Of a stretch of DNA of 64,000 nt, positions 63,928-64,000 are shown one piece after another. Both the position numbers and the translations under genes were made by a program. Location of the stretch: NCBI GenBank assembly GCA_016928775.1, contig JAFGKD010000014.1, positions 37,849 to 101,848 of the forward strand. Reading direction: 5' to 3'. The notes under the pieces are model-generated. The model worked only from the letters and a program-made list of their open reading frames with translations. It was not told where the DNA came from and ran no database searches. Position 1 is the first letter of the stretch. The number at the start of each line of letters is the position of its first letter. This DNA comes from Candidatus Zhuqueibacterota bacterium. Its GTDB lineage: Bacteria > Zhuqueibacterota > Zhuqueibacteria > Residuimicrobiales > Krinioviventaceae.

Positions 63928-64000
63928 AGAGTATCAAATTCAATAGACGAAAATATAAAGCAATAAAAACAATGAGCTTTTTAATATTTTTTCTGTGCTA

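Noticed and set aside
1..64000. CRISPR arrays or rRNA genes
   Set aside because: No regularly spaced direct repeats and no rRNA-like sequence were seen.

Overview
The window looks like a chromosomal segment from a Gram-negative bacterium of the FCB superphylum, close to Calditrichota, KSB1 or Ignavibacteriota. Three proteins end in FlgD-like/type IX secretion tails with the YPNPF signature (30077-30985, 43789-45984, 59415-61480). A SusC-like TonB-dependent receptor, outer-membrane barrels and two-component-type propellers fit the same group. Phylum placement is inference; no rRNA is present.

Region 1 (1 to about 30 kb) is a large exopolysaccharide locus on the plus strand. It encodes Wza-like export (1677), a Wzc-like co-polymerase/tyrosine kinase (2652), an initiating sugar-phosphate transferase with a degenerate GGDEF-like N-terminus (4972), a Wzy/ligase-like polymerase (21598) and a Wzx flippase (25491). 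It also has two GT2 glycosyltransferases, two DegT-type aminotransferases, an epimerase/dehydratase, a Gfo/Idh/MocA oxidoreductase, three NodB-type deacetylases, three FemAB/GNAT-like acyl- or aminoacyl-transferases, an asparagine-synthase-like protein and two secreted beta-helix proteins. Inside it lie a tRNA-Cys whose 5' end overlaps a deacetylase gene, the remains of a cysteine synthase gene, an uncharacterised protein with a duplicated cysteine domain between two FemAB genes, and a DUF354-type gene broken by one in-frame stop codon.

Region 2 (30 to 36.8 kb) is accessory. It has a short secreted FN3 protein with a sorting tail, a TonB-dependent receptor, and a three-gene minus-strand operon around a caspase-like (clan CD) DUF6345-type protein. 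A PepSY/prodomain-like partner and an unrecognised small protein complete the operon. Gene remnants follow.

Region 3 (36.8 to 64 kb) is mostly housekeeping: a membrane-embedded spermidine-synthase-like protein, carbamate kinase, a complete riboflavin operon (ribD-ribE-ribBA-ribH), a propeller protein, recN, a CpoB/YbgF-like TPR protein, dnaE, a Yip1 protein, a macro-domain protein, a PmoA-like lipoprotein, an outer-membrane barrel, glgB, an SDR, a permease, a DUF362 protein split by a one-base frameshift, and a GH92 glycosidase on the minus strand. The window ends with a 120-bp element bounded by inverted repeats.

The candidates most likely to be new biology are the DUF6345 operon and the tRNA-Cys/FemAB/cysteine-domain neighbourhood. 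Both are proposed from sequence reading alone.
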